Of a stretch of 64,000 bases of DNA, positions 63,871 through 64,000 are shown piece by piece; position 1 is the stretch's first letter, and each line of letters starts with the position of its first letter. The notes under the pieces were generated by a model. It searched no databases. It saw only the letters and a program-made list of their open reading frames with translations, and was not told where the DNA came from. The position numbers and the translations under genes are program-made. The stretch is from Hermatobates lingyangjiaoensis (lineage: Eukaryota > Arthropoda > Insecta > Hemiptera > Hermatobatidae), in assembly GCA_026182355.1 (NCBI GenBank), contig JAPFBL010000002.1, forward strand, positions 992,001-1,056,000, given 5' to 3'.

Positions 63871-64000
63871 GAACATGTTATTTCCCGCCATCTTCCCTAA
63901 TTGATCGATAAAATAGATGGAGTGTTAGATTGTTTGGCTGTTAAAAAAATGTTAAAAATTTGGTGTTTAATATACCAAGCTACCAAGTCCTAAACTTTTT

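Overview
The window is nuclear DNA of an AT-rich, repeat-rich animal genome, most likely an arthropod and possibly a chelicerate. The species call is inference from three things: an intron-rich host gene with an animal-type secretory prosaposin, arthropod-type TTAGG pentamers, and Tc1/mariner, Jockey, Helentron and Penelope-like elements (PLEs). No bacterial, organellar, CRISPR or rRNA features were seen, and no standard tRNA gene.

Host genes. (1) A single exon of NF-YB, the histone-fold subunit of the CCAAT-binding factor NF-Y, lies on the minus strand at 1827-1966. (2) A large prosaposin gene on the plus strand fills 25105 to past 61300. I could join 17 exons with consistent phases into 802 codons: signal peptide, an N-terminal saposin-A domain, seven complete six-cysteine saposin-B domains and the first half of a C-terminal saposin-A domain. 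The last exon lies beyond the window or was not recognised.

Repeats by region. 0.0-5.5 kb: a dense cluster of PLE fragments, (TA)n tracts, hammerhead-ribozyme-like motifs and fold-back repeats, with a broken Tc1/mariner transposase and the NF-YB exon. 7-18 kb: a tRNA-derived SINE, a dispersed repeat, two Tc1/mariner relics, two Jockey-type relics in opposite orientation and a 129-bp tandem array. 18.8-22.8 kb: nested Helentron relics. 25-61 kb: prosaposin. Intron 4 carries a 2.06-kb-armed palindrome of two head-to-head PLE copies with intact reverse transcriptase and GIY-YIG regions. Intron 16 carries a second, decayed, inverted PLE and several hammerhead units. Introns 6, 11 and 13 carry MITE-like, Tigger-like and hAT-like elements. 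61.9-64 kb: a 5'-truncated Jockey-type reverse transcriptase and another hammerhead-bearing repeat.

Main discovery candidate. At least fourteen motifs on both strands share the hammerhead core CUGANGA, then a stem II, then GAA, then a short self-complementary stem III of four to six bases, then the cleavage base. They sit in PLE long-terminal-repeat-like segments, next to short N-terminal PLE leader ORFs that break off in (TA)n tracts, and inside many fold-back repeats. The palindromic stem III suggests action as paired ribozymes. In one PLE family the ATG start codon lies inside the ribozyme stem III, so self-cleavage would separate it from its reading frame.
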